From assembly GCA_021732665.1 (NCBI GenBank), contig JAKFUL010000018.1:19552-83551 (forward strand): DNA of 64,000 nucleotides, read 5' to 3'. Origin of the DNA: Acetobacteraceae bacterium (GTDB taxonomy: Bacteria > Pseudomonadota > Alphaproteobacteria > Acetobacterales > Acetobacteraceae). The notes beneath the pieces were generated by a model. The model saw only the letters and a program-made list of their open reading frames with translations. It searched no databases and was not told the DNA's origin. Positions 1 to 9,796 of the stretch are shown in pieces (position 1 is the stretch's first letter; every line of letters starts with the position of its first letter). The position numbers were made by a program, and so were the translations under genes.

Positions 1-1
1 G

Positions 2-601
<600 letters not shown>

Positions 602-628
602 ACCGCCCCAGCACAAGGGAGTGAACGC

Positions 629-1951
629 ATGACCTTCAACATCACCCGCCGCCTGATCGGTGGCCTCGGCGCCGGCATGATCGCCGGGCAGGCGGGCGCG
701 CAGACCATCGCCGCGGCCAATGTCCCCGCCCCCCGCCTGCCGCTGGAATCCGGCGCCACCTTGCGTGTCCTGCGCCCCGTCCGCTTCGTGCAGCCGGACG
801 AGGAGGTCTTCCGCGCCAATGCCGCGCGCTTCACCGCCGCCACCGGCGTGCAGGTGCGCGTCGATTTCGTCGCCTGGGAGGACATCACCCAGCAGACCGG
901 TGTGACCGCCAATACCGGCGCCGGGCCCGACATCATCATCGGCTTCAACGAGGCGCCGCATGTCTTCCAGGACAAGCTGATCGAGCTGACCGATGTGGCC
1001 GAGTATCTCGGCGCCAAATACGGTGGCTGGAAGCAGCTGGCGCAGAAATACGGCAAGCGGCACAATTCCAACAATTGGATCGGCCTGCCCTTCGGTGCCT
1101 CCGGCGGCCCACTGGTCTGGCGCAAATCGGCGGTGAACGAGGCCGGCTTCGAACGCCCGCCCGAGGATCATGCCGGCATGCTGCGGCTGTGCCAGGCGCT
1201 GCGCCGGAACAACAAGCCGGCCGGCTTCGCGCTCGGCAATGCGGTGGGCGACGGCAATGGCTTCGCCAACTGGGTCATCTGGTCGCATGGCGGCTTCCTG
1301 GTGAATGAGGACGGCACGCCAGGCATCAACTCGCGCGAGACGGTGGCGGCGCTGAACTGGCTCCGGGAATTCTACGCCACCTTCATCCCCGGCACGCTGG
1401 CCTGGGGCGACATCAGCAACAACCGCGCCTATGCGTCCAACGAGTTGTTCCTCACATCGAACGGCGTCTCGCTGTATTTCGCCCTGAAGAACGACCCGGC
1501 AACCGCGCCGATCGCGGCCGACACCGAGCACACGTTGCTGCCGCGCGGCCTGGCCCGCACCTCGCCCATGGCCGGGCTCACGCTCAATTCCATGGTGTTC
1601 CGCCACAGCCGCTTCCCCAACGCGGCCAAGGCCTTTCTCGCCTTCATGCTGGAGGCGCCGCAATACGACCCCTGGCTGCAGGCCAATCTGGGGTATTGGG
1701 CGCAGCCGCTCAACGCCTACAACGCCTCGGCCACCTGGACCGGCGACCCCAAGGTCGCGATCTTCAAGGACACGATGGATTCGGATTTCTGGCTTGGCTT
1801 CAAAGGCCCGATCAGCGAAGGCTCGGCCGCCGCCAACGCCGATTACGTGATGGTGCAGATGTGCGCCTCCGTCGCCTCCGGCCAGGCAACGCCCGAGGCC
1901 GCGGCACGTGAGGCGGAGCGCCGGGCCGCGCGCTTCTTCAGGCGGCGGTAG
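629..1951 (+). CDS. ABC transporter family 1 extracellular solute-binding protein
   Basis: The 440-residue protein begins with a basic twin-arginine-like start (ITRRLIGGLGAG) followed by a hydrophobic stretch ending in AGAQ, so export to the periplasm, perhaps by Tat, is likely. The body has the size and composition of family 1 carbohydrate-binding proteins (DIIIGFNEAPHVF, then an aromatic-rich middle with NWIGLPFGASGGPLVW). The ATG has a good ribosome site (AAGGGA) 8 bases upstream. It sits between the ATPase and two permeases. The ligand cannot be read from the sequence; a sugar, polyol or glycerol phosphate is the usual case. Confidence 0.9.
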   Translation: MTFNITRRLIGGLGAGMIAGQAGAQTIAAANVPAPRLPLESGATLRVLRPVRFVQPDEEVFRANAARFTAATGVQVRVDFVAWEDITQQTGVTANTGAGPDIIIGFNEAPHVFQDKLIELTDVAEYLGAKYGGWKQLAQKYGKRHNSNNWIGLPFGASGGPLVWRKSAVNEAGFERPPEDHAGMLRLCQALRRNNKPAGFALGNAVGDGNGFANWVIWSHGGFLVNEDGTPGINSRETVAALNWLREFYATFIPGTLAWGDISNNRAYASNELFLTSNGVSLYFALKNDPATAPIAADTEHTLLPRGLARTSPMAGLTLNSMVFRHSRFPNAAKAFLAFMLEAPQYDPWLQANLGYWAQPLNAYNASATWTGDPKVAIFKDTMDSDFWLGFKGPISEGSAAANADYVMVQMCASVASGQATPEAAAREAERRAARFFRRR

Positions 1952-1957
1952 GCCGCC

Positions 1958-2920
1958 ATGTCGGTCACCACCGCACCCGAACTGCATTGGTCGAAGACCC
2001 GCCGCGAACCCGGCTGGCTCACGAAATTCTTCGACAACAAGGCCGTGCTGGTGGTGGCCTGCCTGCTGCCTGCCTTCGGCCTGCTCGGCGTCTTCCTCAC
2101 CTACCCGCTCGGCCTTGGCATTTACATGGCCTTCACCGACACCACTATCGGCCGCAGCGGCGTCTGGGTGGGGCTGGAAAACTTCGAGTATCTCTTCACC
2201 GACCCGATCTTCTGGAACGCGGTGTTCTTCTCGGTCTTCTACACCGGCATCGCCACGATCGGGAAATTCGGCCTGGGGTTGTGGCTGGCCTTGCTTCTGA
2301 ACCAGCACATGCCGTTCAAATCATTGATCCGGGCCATTATCCTGCTGCCCTGGATCGTGCCCACGGTGCTCTCGGCCATCGCCTTCTGGTGGATATACGA
2401 CCCGCAATTTTCCATCATCTCCTATGTCTTCGTCGATGTGCTGGGCTGGCGGGAGACCAACATCAATTTTCTGGGCAGTGAATGGCCGGCGCGGTTTTCG
2501 CTGATCGTGGCCAATGTCTGGCGCGGGATTCCCTTCGTGGCGATCTCGCTGCTGGCCGGGCTGCAGACCATCTCGCCCAGCCTCTATGAGGCAGCACTTC
2601 TCGATGGCGCCACCGCCTGGCAGCGCTTCCGCTTCATCACCTTCCCGATGCTGCTGCCCATCCTGGCCATCGTGATGACCTTCTCGATCATCTTCACCTT
2701 CACCGATTTCCAGCTGGTCTACGCCATCACCCGAGGGGGCCCCGTGAACTCCACCCATCTGCTGGCGACACTGGCCTTCCAGCGCGGCATCCCCGGCGGG
2801 CAGCTGGGCGAGGGTGCGGCCATCGCCGTCTCCATGATCCCCTTCCTGGTCTTCGCCACGTTGTTCTCGTACTTCGCGCTGGCGCGGCGGAAATGGCAGC
2901 AGGGCGAGGGGAACGACTGA
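1958..2920 (+). CDS. Sugar ABC transporter permease (MalF/UgpA type)
   Basis: This 320-residue inner-membrane subunit carries the ABC-2-component EAA loop (YEAALLDGATAWQRFRFITF, about residue 210) that contacts the ATPase. Several hydrophobic helices surround it. It starts 6 bases after the binding protein stop and its TGA overlaps the ATG of the second permease, indicating translational coupling. Together with the next gene it forms the membrane channel of the importer. Confidence 0.93.
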   Translation: MSVTTAPELHWSKTRREPGWLTKFFDNKAVLVVACLLPAFGLLGVFLTYPLGLGIYMAFTDTTIGRSGVWVGLENFEYLFTDPIFWNAVFFSVFYTGIATIGKFGLGLWLALLLNQHMPFKSLIRAIILLPWIVPTVLSAIAFWWIYDPQFSIISYVFVDVLGWRETNINFLGSEWPARFSLIVANVWRGIPFVAISLLAGLQTISPSLYEAALLDGATAWQRFRFITFPMLLPILAIVMTFSIIFTFTDFQLVYAITRGGPVNSTHLLATLAFQRGIPGGQLGEGAAIAVSMIPFLVFATLFSYFALARRKWQQGEGND

Positions 2921-3798
2921 TGGCCAGCAACGCCTCCACCGCCGCCCCGGAGACCATGCAGTGGGACAGCCGGGCGCGCCGCATGGTCATGCTCTGGATC
3001 CCGCTCTGCTGCTTCCTGCTGATCCTGCTCTTCCCGTTCTACTGGATGACGGTGACGGCGTTCAAACCGGATGCCGAACTATATGATTTCGGCACGCACA
3101 ACCCGTTCTGGATCACCTCGCCCACGCTACAGCACATCCGCAAGCTGCTGTTCGAGACGTCCTACCCGCAATGGCTGTGGACGACGATGGGTGTCGCGGT
3201 GGGAGCCACCTGCCTGTCGCTGTTTGCCTCGACGCTCGCGGCCTATGCCATCCAGCGCCTGCGGTTCCGCGGCAGCCAATATGTCGGGCTGGCGATTTAC
3301 CTCGCCTATCTCGTGCCGCCATCGATCCTGTTCATCCCGCTCGCCACCATGGTGGTGCAGCTGGGACTGTTCGACAGCCCGATGGCGCTGATCCTGGTCT
3401 ATCCCACCTTCCTGGTGCCGTTCTGCACCTGGCTGTTGATCGGCTACTTCAAGAGCATTCCCTATGAGCTGGAGGAATGCGCGCTGATCGACGGCGCCAC
3501 GCGGTTGCAGATTTTGCGCCGCATCACCCTGCCGCTGGCGGTGCCCGGGCTGATCTCGGCCGGCATTTTTTCGTTCACGCTGAGCTGGAACGAGTTCATC
3601 TACGCGCTCGCCTTCATTCAATCGAGCGAGAACAAGACGGTGCCAGTGGCCATCCTGACCGAATTGGTGACCGGCGATGTCTACCAATGGGGCGCGCTGA
3701 TGGCGGGCAGCCTGCTGGGCTCGCTGCCGGTGGCGATCTTCTACTCGTTCTTCGTGGATTACTACGTCAGCAGTCTGACCGGGGCGGTGAAGGAATGA
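2920..3798 (+). CDS. Sugar ABC transporter permease (MalG/UgpE type)
   Basis: This is the second permease of the importer, 292 residues from the ATG that overlaps the previous stop (TGATG). An in-frame upstream start at 2893 exists but would overlap the first permease by 28 bases and is less likely. The EAA loop is clear (ELEECALIDGATRLQILRR, about residue 190). N-terminal hydrophobic segment LCCFLLILLFPFYWMTVTAF is the first transmembrane helix. It is the last gene of the transport operon; an inverted repeat and a toxin-antitoxin pair follow. Confidence 0.93.
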   Translation: MASNASTAAPETMQWDSRARRMVMLWIPLCCFLLILLFPFYWMTVTAFKPDAELYDFGTHNPFWITSPTLQHIRKLLFETSYPQWLWTTMGVAVGATCLSLFASTLAAYAIQRLRFRGSQYVGLAIYLAYLVPPSILFIPLATMVVQLGLFDSPMALILVYPTFLVPFCTWLLIGYFKSIPYELEECALIDGATRLQILRRITLPLAVPGLISAGIFSFTLSWNEFIYALAFIQSSENKTVPVAILTELVTGDVYQWGALMAGSLLGSLPVAIFYSFFVDYYVSSLTGAVKE

Positions 3799-3804
3799 TG
3801 TTGC

Positions 3805-3825
3805 ACACGGGTCCGGCACCCGTGT
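3805..3825. promoter_or_regulatory. Inverted repeat upstream of ccdA (candidate operator or transport-operon terminator stem)
   Basis: A perfect 8-base inverted repeat, ACACGGGT-CCGGC-ACCCGTGT, lies between the permease stop and the ccdA start, ending 11 bases before the ATG. It is followed by AAAAA rather than T on the plus strand, so it is a poor plus-strand terminator. Type II antitoxins normally repress their own promoter by binding such palindromes, so an operator role is my inference. Confidence 0.45.
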
Positions 3826-3836
3826 AAAAACACCCA

Positions 3837-4103
3837 ATGGACACGCTGACCCACGACACCAAGGCGCCCCGCCGCACCGTCAGCGTCACCATCAACAGTG
3901 ACCTGATGGCCCGCGCGCGGGCGGCGAAGATCAACGTCTCGGCGGTCAGTGAGGCTGCCCTGGTGGCAGCGCTGGATGCGAAACGGCGTGAGGCGTTGCG
4001 AGAGGCGTTGCGGGTCGAGGCTGAAGCCTATGACCGGCACGTCGAACAACACGGCCCATTCGGCGAGGCGGTGATGGCATGGCGCAATGAGAACGGCGCC
4101 TGA
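3837..4103 (+). CDS. ccdA: CcdA-type antitoxin
   Basis: This 88-residue protein has the CcdA layout: an N-terminal ribbon-helix-helix DNA-binding part (RRTVSVTINSDLMARARAAKI) and a charged C-terminal tail that in the family wraps the toxin (EAYDRHVEQHGPFGEA, comparable to the VARFIEMNGSFAD region of F-plasmid CcdA). It would neutralise CcdB and repress the operon. The downstream toxin overlaps it by 17 bases. No strong ribosome site is seen before the ATG. Confidence 0.85.
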   Translation: MDTLTHDTKAPRRTVSVTINSDLMARARAAKINVSAVSEAALVAALDAKRREALREALRVEAEAYDRHVEQHGPFGEAVMAWRNENGA

Positions 4104-4395
4104 GCATTTCGCGCTCCACCGCCACCGCATCCCGGGTTTTCGTCATTACCCCTTTGTCTGCGTCCTGCAGGCGCCGGTCACTGGTGGACGCGAACGCATC
4201 GTCTGCCCTGTCTCGACGACGGAGGAAAACGGCCCGACCTCGCCTCGGCTGATGATCGGGGGCCGCGACCACGTGCTCATGCTGCGATTCATGGTCTCGA
4301 TGCCATTGCCGGCTTTGGGCGAGGCGGTGGGTTCGGCCGAAGCCATCCGCCCCGCCATCGGCAACGCCATCGACCTGCTCTTCTTCGGAATCTGA
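4087..4395 (+). CDS. ccdB: CcdB-type toxin (gyrase-poison family)
   Basis: The 102-residue product ends in AIDLLFFGI, matching the AINLMFWGI tail of F-plasmid CcdB, the part that contacts DNA gyrase. The Trp before the final Gly-Ile is Phe here. The middle (IVCPVSTTEE, then RLMIGGRDHVL) also fits the CcdB fold. It overlaps ccdA, as expected for a coupled toxin-antitoxin operon. Whether it still poisons gyrase cannot be decided from sequence. Confidence 0.85.
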   Translation: MRTAPEHFALHRHRIPGFRHYPFVCVLQAPVTGGRERIVCPVSTTEENGPTSPRLMIGGRDHVLMLRFMVSMPLPALGEAVGSAEAIRPAIGNAIDLLFFGI

Positions 4396-4399
4396 TCCC

Positions 4400-5146
4400 T
4401 CAGAGTTTCCTTGCCATCGCCGCCAGATAACCCCGGTTGCGCGTCGGCGTGATCAGCACCTCATTGATGCAGACACGCGCGGGCTGGCCGGCGATGTAGC
4501 GCACCAGATTGGCGCAATCCTCCGGCTGCACCATCTCCGCCCGCTGCGCCTCCGACAGCTTGTTCGGCCGTTTGTCCAGGATGGGCGTGTTGACCTCGCC
4601 CGGGCACATCACGGTGGAGCGGATGCCATTGCCGCATTCCTCCATGTTCAGGCTATGGCTCATCGCCACCACCCCGTGCTTGGTGGCGGTGTAGCCCGCG
4701 CCGCTGAGCGGGCTGACGAAGCGCCCGGCCATCGACGCGGTGTGCAGCAGCAACCCACCGCCCTGTGCCCGCATCATCGGCAGCACCGCCATCGAGCAAT
4801 AGAAGGCCGAGGCGAGATTGCCGTCGATGAGTTGCTGCACGCCCTCGGGCGTTAAATCTGCCCAGGCCCGCGCCGTGATGTTAAGCCCGGCATTGTTCAC
4901 CAGCAGGTCGATGCGGCCGAGCTTGCTCTGGATGAAATCCACCACCTTCTTCACCGCGGCAGGCTTGCCCAGATCGGCCGGCTTTACATGCGCCGTGCCG
5001 CCGGCGGCCTTGATCCGCGCCGCCACCGCTTCCAGCGGCTCTTTCCGGCGGCCGGTCAGCACCACCACATAACCGTCCTGCGCCAGGCCCTCGGCGCAGG
5101 CCTCGCCAATGCCGCTGCCGGCGCCCGTTACCCATGCCACTTTCAT
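4400..5146 (-). CDS. Short-chain dehydrogenase/reductase (SDR)
   Basis: This 248-residue classical SDR has the N-terminal cofactor motif TGAGSGIG, the NNAG motif, and the active-site pattern YTATK. The start at 5146 is preferred over a longer frame because GGAGAC precedes it at good spacing. An oxidoreductase acting on an alcohol or ketone is expected; the substrate is unknown. It converges on ccdB with 4 bases between the stops and is divergent from the DoxX gene. Confidence 0.88.
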   Translation of the reverse strand: MKVAWVTGAGSGIGEACAEGLAQDGYVVVLTGRRKEPLEAVAARIKAAGGTAHVKPADLGKPAAVKKVVDFIQSKLGRIDLLVNNAGLNITARAWADLTPEGVQQLIDGNLASAFYCSMAVLPMMRAQGGGLLLHTASMAGRFVSPLSGAGYTATKHGVVAMSHSLNMEECGNGIRSTVMCPGEVNTPILDKRPNKLSEAQRAEMVQPEDCANLVRYIAGQPARVCINEVLITPTRNRGYLAAMARKL

Positions 5147-5284
5147 TGTCGTCTCCTTCCCTGATTGCCCAATGCTTTCGCAACTCTGACCCAAGATTCG
5201 CGCACGGCAAGGCGTAACCCTGACCTCATTGGGATCGAAACGGAGTTCAATGCGGGGAATTCACTCCGCCGAAAGGAATTCCGC

Positions 5285-5686
5285 ATGCCTGAACAACGCC
5301 TCGCAATCTCGCTTCTGGTCCTGCGCGTGACGCTGGGACTGTTCATGCTGCAATGGGCGGTGGAGAAATTCGTCGTGCCCGGCACCACGCTGGCCATTTT
5401 CCGCAATTTCTACGGCTTCGATTTCGGCGGATTCGTGCCGCCCGTCATCGGCGTGGTGCAGGTCGTGCTCTCGCTGGCTTTCCTCGTCGGCTACAAGCCG
5501 CGCATCACCTATGGGGTGTTCCTGGTGATGCACACGATTACCACGCTGGTGACCATCCCGCGTCTGCTCGCGCCCTGGAACCCGGTGAGCAACCACCTGT
5601 TCATCGCCGGTGTGCCGGTGCTGGCGGGGTTCCTCGCGCTGTATCTGCTGCGCGACTGGGACAAGTACCGCATCCCCGCGCGCTGA
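5285..5686 (+). CDS. DoxX-like small membrane protein
   Basis: The 133-residue protein has about four hydrophobic helices and an early charged pair after LQWAVEKFVVPG, the pattern of DoxX/DUF417-like membrane proteins of quinone-linked or stress functions. The start at 5285 is chosen because AAGGA precedes it by 6 bases; the open frame extends further upstream without a ribosome site. Its role here is not known. It is convergent with fabH. Confidence 0.7.
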   Translation: MPEQRLAISLLVLRVTLGLFMLQWAVEKFVVPGTTLAIFRNFYGFDFGGFVPPVIGVVQVVLSLAFLVGYKPRITYGVFLVMHTITTLVTIPRLLAPWNPVSNHLFIAGVPVLAGFLALYLLRDWDKYRIPAR

Positions 5687-5711
5687 TAATCATTGCGCTG
5701 GCGCGGCAGAG

Positions 5712-6695
5712 CTACCAGCGCGCCAGCGCCGAACCCCAGGTCAGCCCGCCGCCGATCGCCTCCAGCAGCACCAGATCGCCCGGCTTGAATTTTCCGGCCG
5801 CCACCGCCTCGGCCATCGCCAGCGGTATGGAGGCGGCCGAGGTATTGGCATGCCGGTCCACCGTCACCACCACCCGCTCCGGCGGCAGGCCCAGCTTCTT
5901 GCCCATGGCGTCGATGATGCGGATATTCGCCTGGTGCGGCACCAGCCAGGAGATGTCCTCGCGCCCCAGCCCATTGGCCGCCAGCGCCTCATCCACCACC
6001 GCCGCCAGCTTGGTCACGGCGTGCTTGAACACCTCCCGCCCGGCCATGCGCAGCAACCCGGTGCCGCCGGTGCTGCCCGGCCCGCCCTCGACATGCAGGA
6101 TATCGGCATGCCGCCCATCGGCGTGCAGGTGGGTGGAGAGAATGCCGCGCTGGGCGGCTCCGCCGCGGGCCTCGCCCTCCTCGGCGCGCAGCACCACCGC
6201 CCCCGCGCCATCGCCGAACAGCACGCAGCTGCCGCGATCGGTCCAGTCGAGGATGCGCGAATAGGTCTCGGTGCCGATCACCAGCGCGCAGCGCGCGGAG
6301 CCGCCGCGGATCATGCTGTCGGCCACGCTCAACGCGTAGACGAAGCCGGTGCAGGCCGCCAGCACATCGAAGGCGAAGCCGCGGGTGATGCCCAAGCTGG
6401 CCTGGATGCGCACCGCGGTGGCGGGGAAGCTGCTATCGGGGGTGGCGGTGGCCACGATCACCGCATCGATCTCGCCGGCGGCCACGCCCGCGCGCTCCAT
6501 CGCCTGCCGCGCGGCCGCCGTCCCCATGGCCGAGGAGGTCTCGCCCGGCGCGGCCAGATGCCGCTGGCCTATGCCGCTGCGCTCGCGGATCCAGGCATCC
6601 GAGGTGTCCAGGCCGTAGCGCCGGGCCAATTCGTCATTGCTGACCACATCGGCCGGCAAATAGCCGCCGGCGGACAGGATCCGGCTGCGGATCAT
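5712..6695 (-). CDS. fabH: Beta-ketoacyl-ACP synthase III (FabH)
   Basis: FabH condenses acetyl-CoA or another acyl-CoA with malonyl-ACP to begin fatty acid synthesis. The 327-residue protein has the catalytic triad: Cys115 in LAACTGFVY, His in LVPHQANIR and Asn in [10 protein letters not shown]. Length is normal. Its ATG overlaps the stop of plsX by 4 bases, and the rpmF-plsX-fabH order is the common bacterial arrangement, linking ribosome and membrane lipid synthesis. Confidence 0.97.
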   Translation of the reverse strand: MIRSRILSAGGYLPADVVSNDELARRYGLDTSDAWIRERSGIGQRHLAAPGETSSAMGTAAARQAMERAGVAAGEIDAVIVATATPDSSFPATAVRIQASLGITRGFAFDVLAACTGFVYALSVADSMIRGGSARCALVIGTETYSRILDWTDRGSCVLFGDGAGAVVLRAEEGEARGGAAQRGILSTHLHADGRHADILHVEGGPGSTGGTGLLRMAGREVFKHAVTKLAAVVDEALAANGLGREDISWLVPHQANIRIIDAMGKKLGLPPERVVVTVDRHANTSAASIPLAMAEAVAAGKFKPGDLVLLEAIGGGLTWGSALARW

Positions 6696-7813
6696 GGCGC
6701 GTTGCCGGCCATTTCAGCGGTGTGCAGCCTGGCCAGCCCCTGGCGGATCTGGTCGGTAAAGCCGTGTGTCACCATGTCCATCGCCACATCCACCGCATGG
6801 GCGAAGCCCATGGCGTCGGTGCCGCCATGCGACTTCACCACCACGCCGTTCAGCCCGAGAAGGATTGCGCCGTTGTAACGCCGGGGGTCCATCCATTCGC
6901 GCAGCCGGTCCAGCGCGGGCCGGGCCAGCAGGTAGCCCATGCGGGCGGGAATCGTGCTGGTGAAGACCTGTTTCAGCAGGTCGCGCATCAGCTTCAGCGC
7001 GCCCTCCCCGGTCTTCAGCGCCACATTGCCGGTGAAGCCGTCGGTCACCACCACATCCACCGTGCCGGCGGCGATGTCATGGCCCTCGATGAAGCCATGG
7101 AAATTGATCGCGGTGTCGGCGCGCAGGATATCGGCGGCCTGGCGCACCCGGTCATCGCCCTTCAGCTCCTCCGAACCGACGTTCAGCAACCCGATGGAGG
7201 GGCTGGGCAGGCCCAGCACCGCGCGCGCGAAGGCATCGCCCATGATCGCGAATTCCACCAGGTTGCGGCTGTCGCAGGCCACATTGGCGCCGAGGTCGAG
7301 CATGATCACATCGCCCCGCGCCGAGGGGGTGATGGCGGCCAGCGCCGGCCGGTCGATCTCCGGCAGCGTCTTCACCACGATCTTGGCGAGCGCCATCAGC
7401 GCCCCGGTATTGCCGGCCGAGACAAGCCCCGCCACCTCGCCCGCCGCCACCGCGTCGATGGCAAGCCGCATCGAGGCGCCGCGCATGCGCAGCGCCAGCG
7501 TGGGCTTCATGTCGCCGGGTATGGCGGTCGCCGCGTGGCGGATCAGGCAGGCGCCCTTGGCGCGCGGATGCGCTTCGAGCATCGGCGCAAGCCGCGCCTG
7601 ATCGCCGACCAGCAGGAACCGCGCCCCGGGATGGCGCTCAGCCGCAAGGTCCAGCCCGGCCAGGACGGATTCCGGCGCATGGTCGCCACCCATCGCGTCG
7701 ATGGCGAGCGAGGCGATCTGCGCGACCCCCCGCCGCGGCCCGGTCTCGGACAATCCGCTTTCCCCCCCGCGCCGCTCAGTCCCGACAGGCAGTCGCCTGT
7801 CAGGCGCGGACAA
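6692..7813 (-). CDS. plsX: Phosphate acyltransferase PlsX
   Basis: PlsX converts acyl-ACP to acyl-phosphate for phospholipid synthesis. The protein shows the family signature [15 protein letters not shown], followed by [10 protein letters not shown] and [15 protein letters not shown]. The longest frame (ATG at 7813) gives 373 residues but overlaps the end of rpmF by 14 bases and puts about 38 residues before the signature. A TTG at 7753, 20 codons further in and after a purine-rich GGGGGAAAG stretch, may be the real start. Confidence 0.95.
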   Translation of the reverse strand: MSAPDRRLPVGTERRGGESGLSETGPRRGVAQIASLAIDAMGGDHAPESVLAGLDLAAERHPGARFLLVGDQARLAPMLEAHPRAKGACLIRHAATAIPGDMKPTLALRMRGASMRLAIDAVAAGEVAGLVSAGNTGALMALAKIVVKTLPEIDRPALAAITPSARGDVIMLDLGANVACDSRNLVEFAIMGDAFARAVLGLPSPSIGLLNVGSEELKGDDRVRQAADILRADTAINFHGFIEGHDIAAGTVDVVVTDGFTGNVALKTGEGALKLMRDLLKQVFTSTIPARMGYLLARPALDRLREWMDPRRYNGAILLGLNGVVVKSHGGTDAMGFAHAVDVAMDMVTHGFTDQIRQGLARLHTAEMAGNAP

Positions 7814-8003
7814 CGCCCTTCAGCGCATCACCAGCCGGCGCAACCTCGCGCCCGTCATAATGCCCGCAATGCGAGCAGACATGGTGCGGACGCGCAAGCT
7901 CCCCGCAATTGGAGCATTCGACGTATGCTTCCTTGCCCAGCGCGTGGTGGCTGCGCCGCATGCCGCGGCGGGAAGGCGAGGTCTTCTTTTTCGGAACGGC
8001 CAT
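7800..8003 (-). CDS. rpmF: 50S ribosomal protein L32
   Basis: This 67-residue protein is L32: it begins [20 protein letters not shown] and has the two zinc Cys pairs (CSNCG and CSHCG) spaced as in zinc-binding L32. It leads the rpmF-plsX-fabH operon. A purine-rich ribosome site precedes the ATG (reverse complement of TGCCGGGCC region is weak, but the N-terminus is invariant in the family, fixing the start). Confidence 0.97.
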   Translation of the reverse strand: MAVPKKKTSPSRRGMRRSHHALGKEAYVECSNCGELARPHHVCSHCGHYDGREVAPAGDALKGVVRA

Positions 8004-8126
8004 GGTGCCGGGCCTTTCAATGGATCAGCGAACTGGTGTGGAATGAGCGGGGGGTGATAGCGGAGAGCAAGGGGGGTGTCCAGCAGGCGCTTGCAGAGGA
8101 TTTTCCTGCCTGTCATTCGGCCGCCA

Positions 8127-8618
8127 TCAGCCTCGCGGCCGGCGCAGCGCCGCGAAGGGGCCATGCGGCTCGTCATCGGCGCCGTGCTCGGGCAGCGTGG
8201 CGCCCTCAAGCCGGGGATAGGGGTCGAGTGCGAGGGCCAGGTGCTGGGCGATGACCTCGCCCAGTTCGGCGTGGCCGCGCTCGGTCTCCACCTCGTCATC
8301 GGCATCCGGGTCCTCGGAGGGGGCATCGCCCTCGGGGATGATGCGCAGGCGCAATGCCTCATGCACGCGCTGCGGCACCGGCTCCAGGCTCACCACGCAG
8401 GCCTGCTCCAGGCTGGCGCTGAGATGGCCTTCCACGAGGATGCCGCCGGCGGTCTGGGGCTTCAGGCGCAGCTCGGCCGAGAAGCCATGCAGGGCGACGA
8501 GGCCCAGACGGGCGGCCAGCGCCGCGCATTCCGCCGCATTGGCCTCCAGCCGCCAGGCCATGCCACCGGGCGGCACGGTCGAGACCCGGAGCGGGCGGGA
8601 GAATTCCAGCCCGCTCAT
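8127..8618 (-). CDS. DUF177 (YceD-family) protein
   Basis: This 163-residue protein belongs to the YceD/DUF177 family, usually encoded next to rpmF and implicated in 23S rRNA maturation in other bacteria. The family pattern is visible in the central EGHLSASLEQACVVSLEPV stretch, followed by an acidic linker (SEDPDADDEVE) and the LGEVIAQHLALALDPYPRLEGA segment. Its ATG overlaps the stop of the upstream chaperone gene by 4 bases, so the two are cotranslated. It lies 123 bases before rpmF on the same strand. Confidence 0.9.
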   Translation of the reverse strand: MSGLEFSRPLRVSTVPPGGMAWRLEANAAECAALAARLGLVALHGFSAELRLKPQTAGGILVEGHLSASLEQACVVSLEPVPQRVHEALRLRIIPEGDAPSEDPDADDEVETERGHAELGEVIAQHLALALDPYPRLEGATLPEHGADDEPHGPFAALRRPRG

Positions 8619-9154
8619 GGCGCCGGAAACCCTGCCCGGCCGGCGCGCAGCGCGGCCATGGGCTGGCCGGCCAGCGCCTCGCCCGTCGCCCGCGCATGCG
8701 CGGCCAGGCGGGGCAGGGCGTCCGCCCGCTCCGGCGCATGGCCAGCATAGAGGTTGCGCAGCAGCGCCGCCTCCAGCGCCGGCAGGTCGGCCGCGTCCAG
8801 CGCCGCCTCATAGGCCTGGGCGCGGCCATGGAACGCCTCCCACATGGCCTTCACCCGCCGGCTGATGCTCATGTCGCCCACACCCATCTCGCGCAGGTTC
8901 ATGTCCATGTCGTTGAACATGGCGTCGAACACCGCCTGGGCGATCTCCTTTCCCGCCGCGTCGGTGTCATGCCGAAGCCTGCGGATCAGCAGCGCCACAT
9001 GCAGCCCCACCAGGTCGAACCGGCCCTGCAAGGTGTCGGGTACCGCCATCTCCAGGTAGAAGTCGGGCTGCCGCGCCGCGGCCACCGCCGCGCCGTAGAG
9101 CAGGTATCCCTCGCGTTCGAAGGGTTTGCGGCGGAACAGGCGGGCCAGCACCAT
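8615..9154 (-). CDS. Ubiquinol-cytochrome c chaperone family protein (CBP3-like)
   Basis: The 179-residue protein matches the alphaproteobacterial relatives of mitochondrial CBP3/UQCC1, which assist cytochrome b assembly in the bc1 complex. Recognisable stretches are LYGAAVAAARQPDFYLE, GRFDLVGLHVALLIRRL and FDAMFNDMDMNLREMGVGD. The start at 9154 gives the usual length; the frame is open much further upstream but that part runs antisense through the bamE gene. It is divergent from bamE and coupled to the DUF177 gene. Confidence 0.9.
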   Translation of the reverse strand: MVLARLFRRKPFEREGYLLYGAAVAAARQPDFYLEMAVPDTLQGRFDLVGLHVALLIRRLRHDTDAAGKEIAQAVFDAMFNDMDMNLREMGVGDMSISRRVKAMWEAFHGRAQAYEAALDAADLPALEAALLRNLYAGHAPERADALPRLAAHARATGEALAGQPMAALRAGRAGFPAP

Positions 9155-9235
9155 GGGTGGAACAATTCCGGGTGAAGGGAGACGGGATCGGCTGCGCAGT
9201 TGACCGGCGACGGGCAAGGTGGCACCTCGCCCCAC

Positions 9236-9796
9236 ATGGAACCGACGCCTCCGAAGGTCAATGCGAATGCCACGCCCGGCCGGGTCCTGGCCACGGCGCT
9301 GCTGTGCCTCGCCACCGCCGGCTGCCAGTACCTGCCGCCGCTGCCCGAGCGCCCGCGCGACGTCTTCGACAGCCCGGTCATCGCCCGCGGCCATCTCGTG
9401 GCACCCGAGCAGCTGACCCAGATCACCCCTGGCGTGACCGCGCGGGCCGATGTGCAGGCGCTGCTGGGCAGCCCAAGCCATACCAGCACCTTCGGCGACG
9501 ATATGTGGTACTACATCAGCAGCTCCACCCGGCAGCGGCCGGGCCGGGCGCTGGCCGTCTCCAACCAGCGCGTCGTCGTCGTCGCCTTCAACCAGAATGG
9601 CACGGTGCGGGAAGTGAGCGAGCTGGGCCAGAATGACGGGCGCAATGTGAGCTTCGTGAGCCGCGAGACGCCGGTGCCGGGCAATGAGCGCACCCTGCTG
9701 CAAGGGCTGTTCGGCAATATCGGCCGCTTCAATCCGGGCGGCGCCATTCAGCAGCAGCAGGGTCCCGGCGTGGCCAATAGTGCATCGGGGCGCTGA
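9236..9796 (+). CDS. bamE: Outer membrane assembly lipoprotein BamE (SmpA/OmlA domain)
   Basis: BamE is the small lipoprotein of the outer-membrane protein assembly complex. The 186-residue product has a lipoprotein signal with a lipobox-like LATAGC, then a SmpA/OmlA domain (LTQITPGVTARADVQALLGSPSH, then DDMWYYIS). A glycine- and glutamine-rich C-terminal extension (NPGGAIQQQQGPG) follows, common in alphaproteobacteria. The ATG at 9236 is preferred to a TTG at 9200. Its 3' end overlaps the next gene by 17 bases. Confidence 0.9.
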   Translation: MEPTPPKVNANATPGRVLATALLCLATAGCQYLPPLPERPRDVFDSPVIARGHLVAPEQLTQITPGVTARADVQALLGSPSHTSTFGDDMWYYISSSTRQRPGRALAVSNQRVVVVAFNQNGTVREVSELGQNDGRNVSFVSRETPVPGNERTLLQGLFGNIGRFNPGGAIQQQQGPGVANSASGR

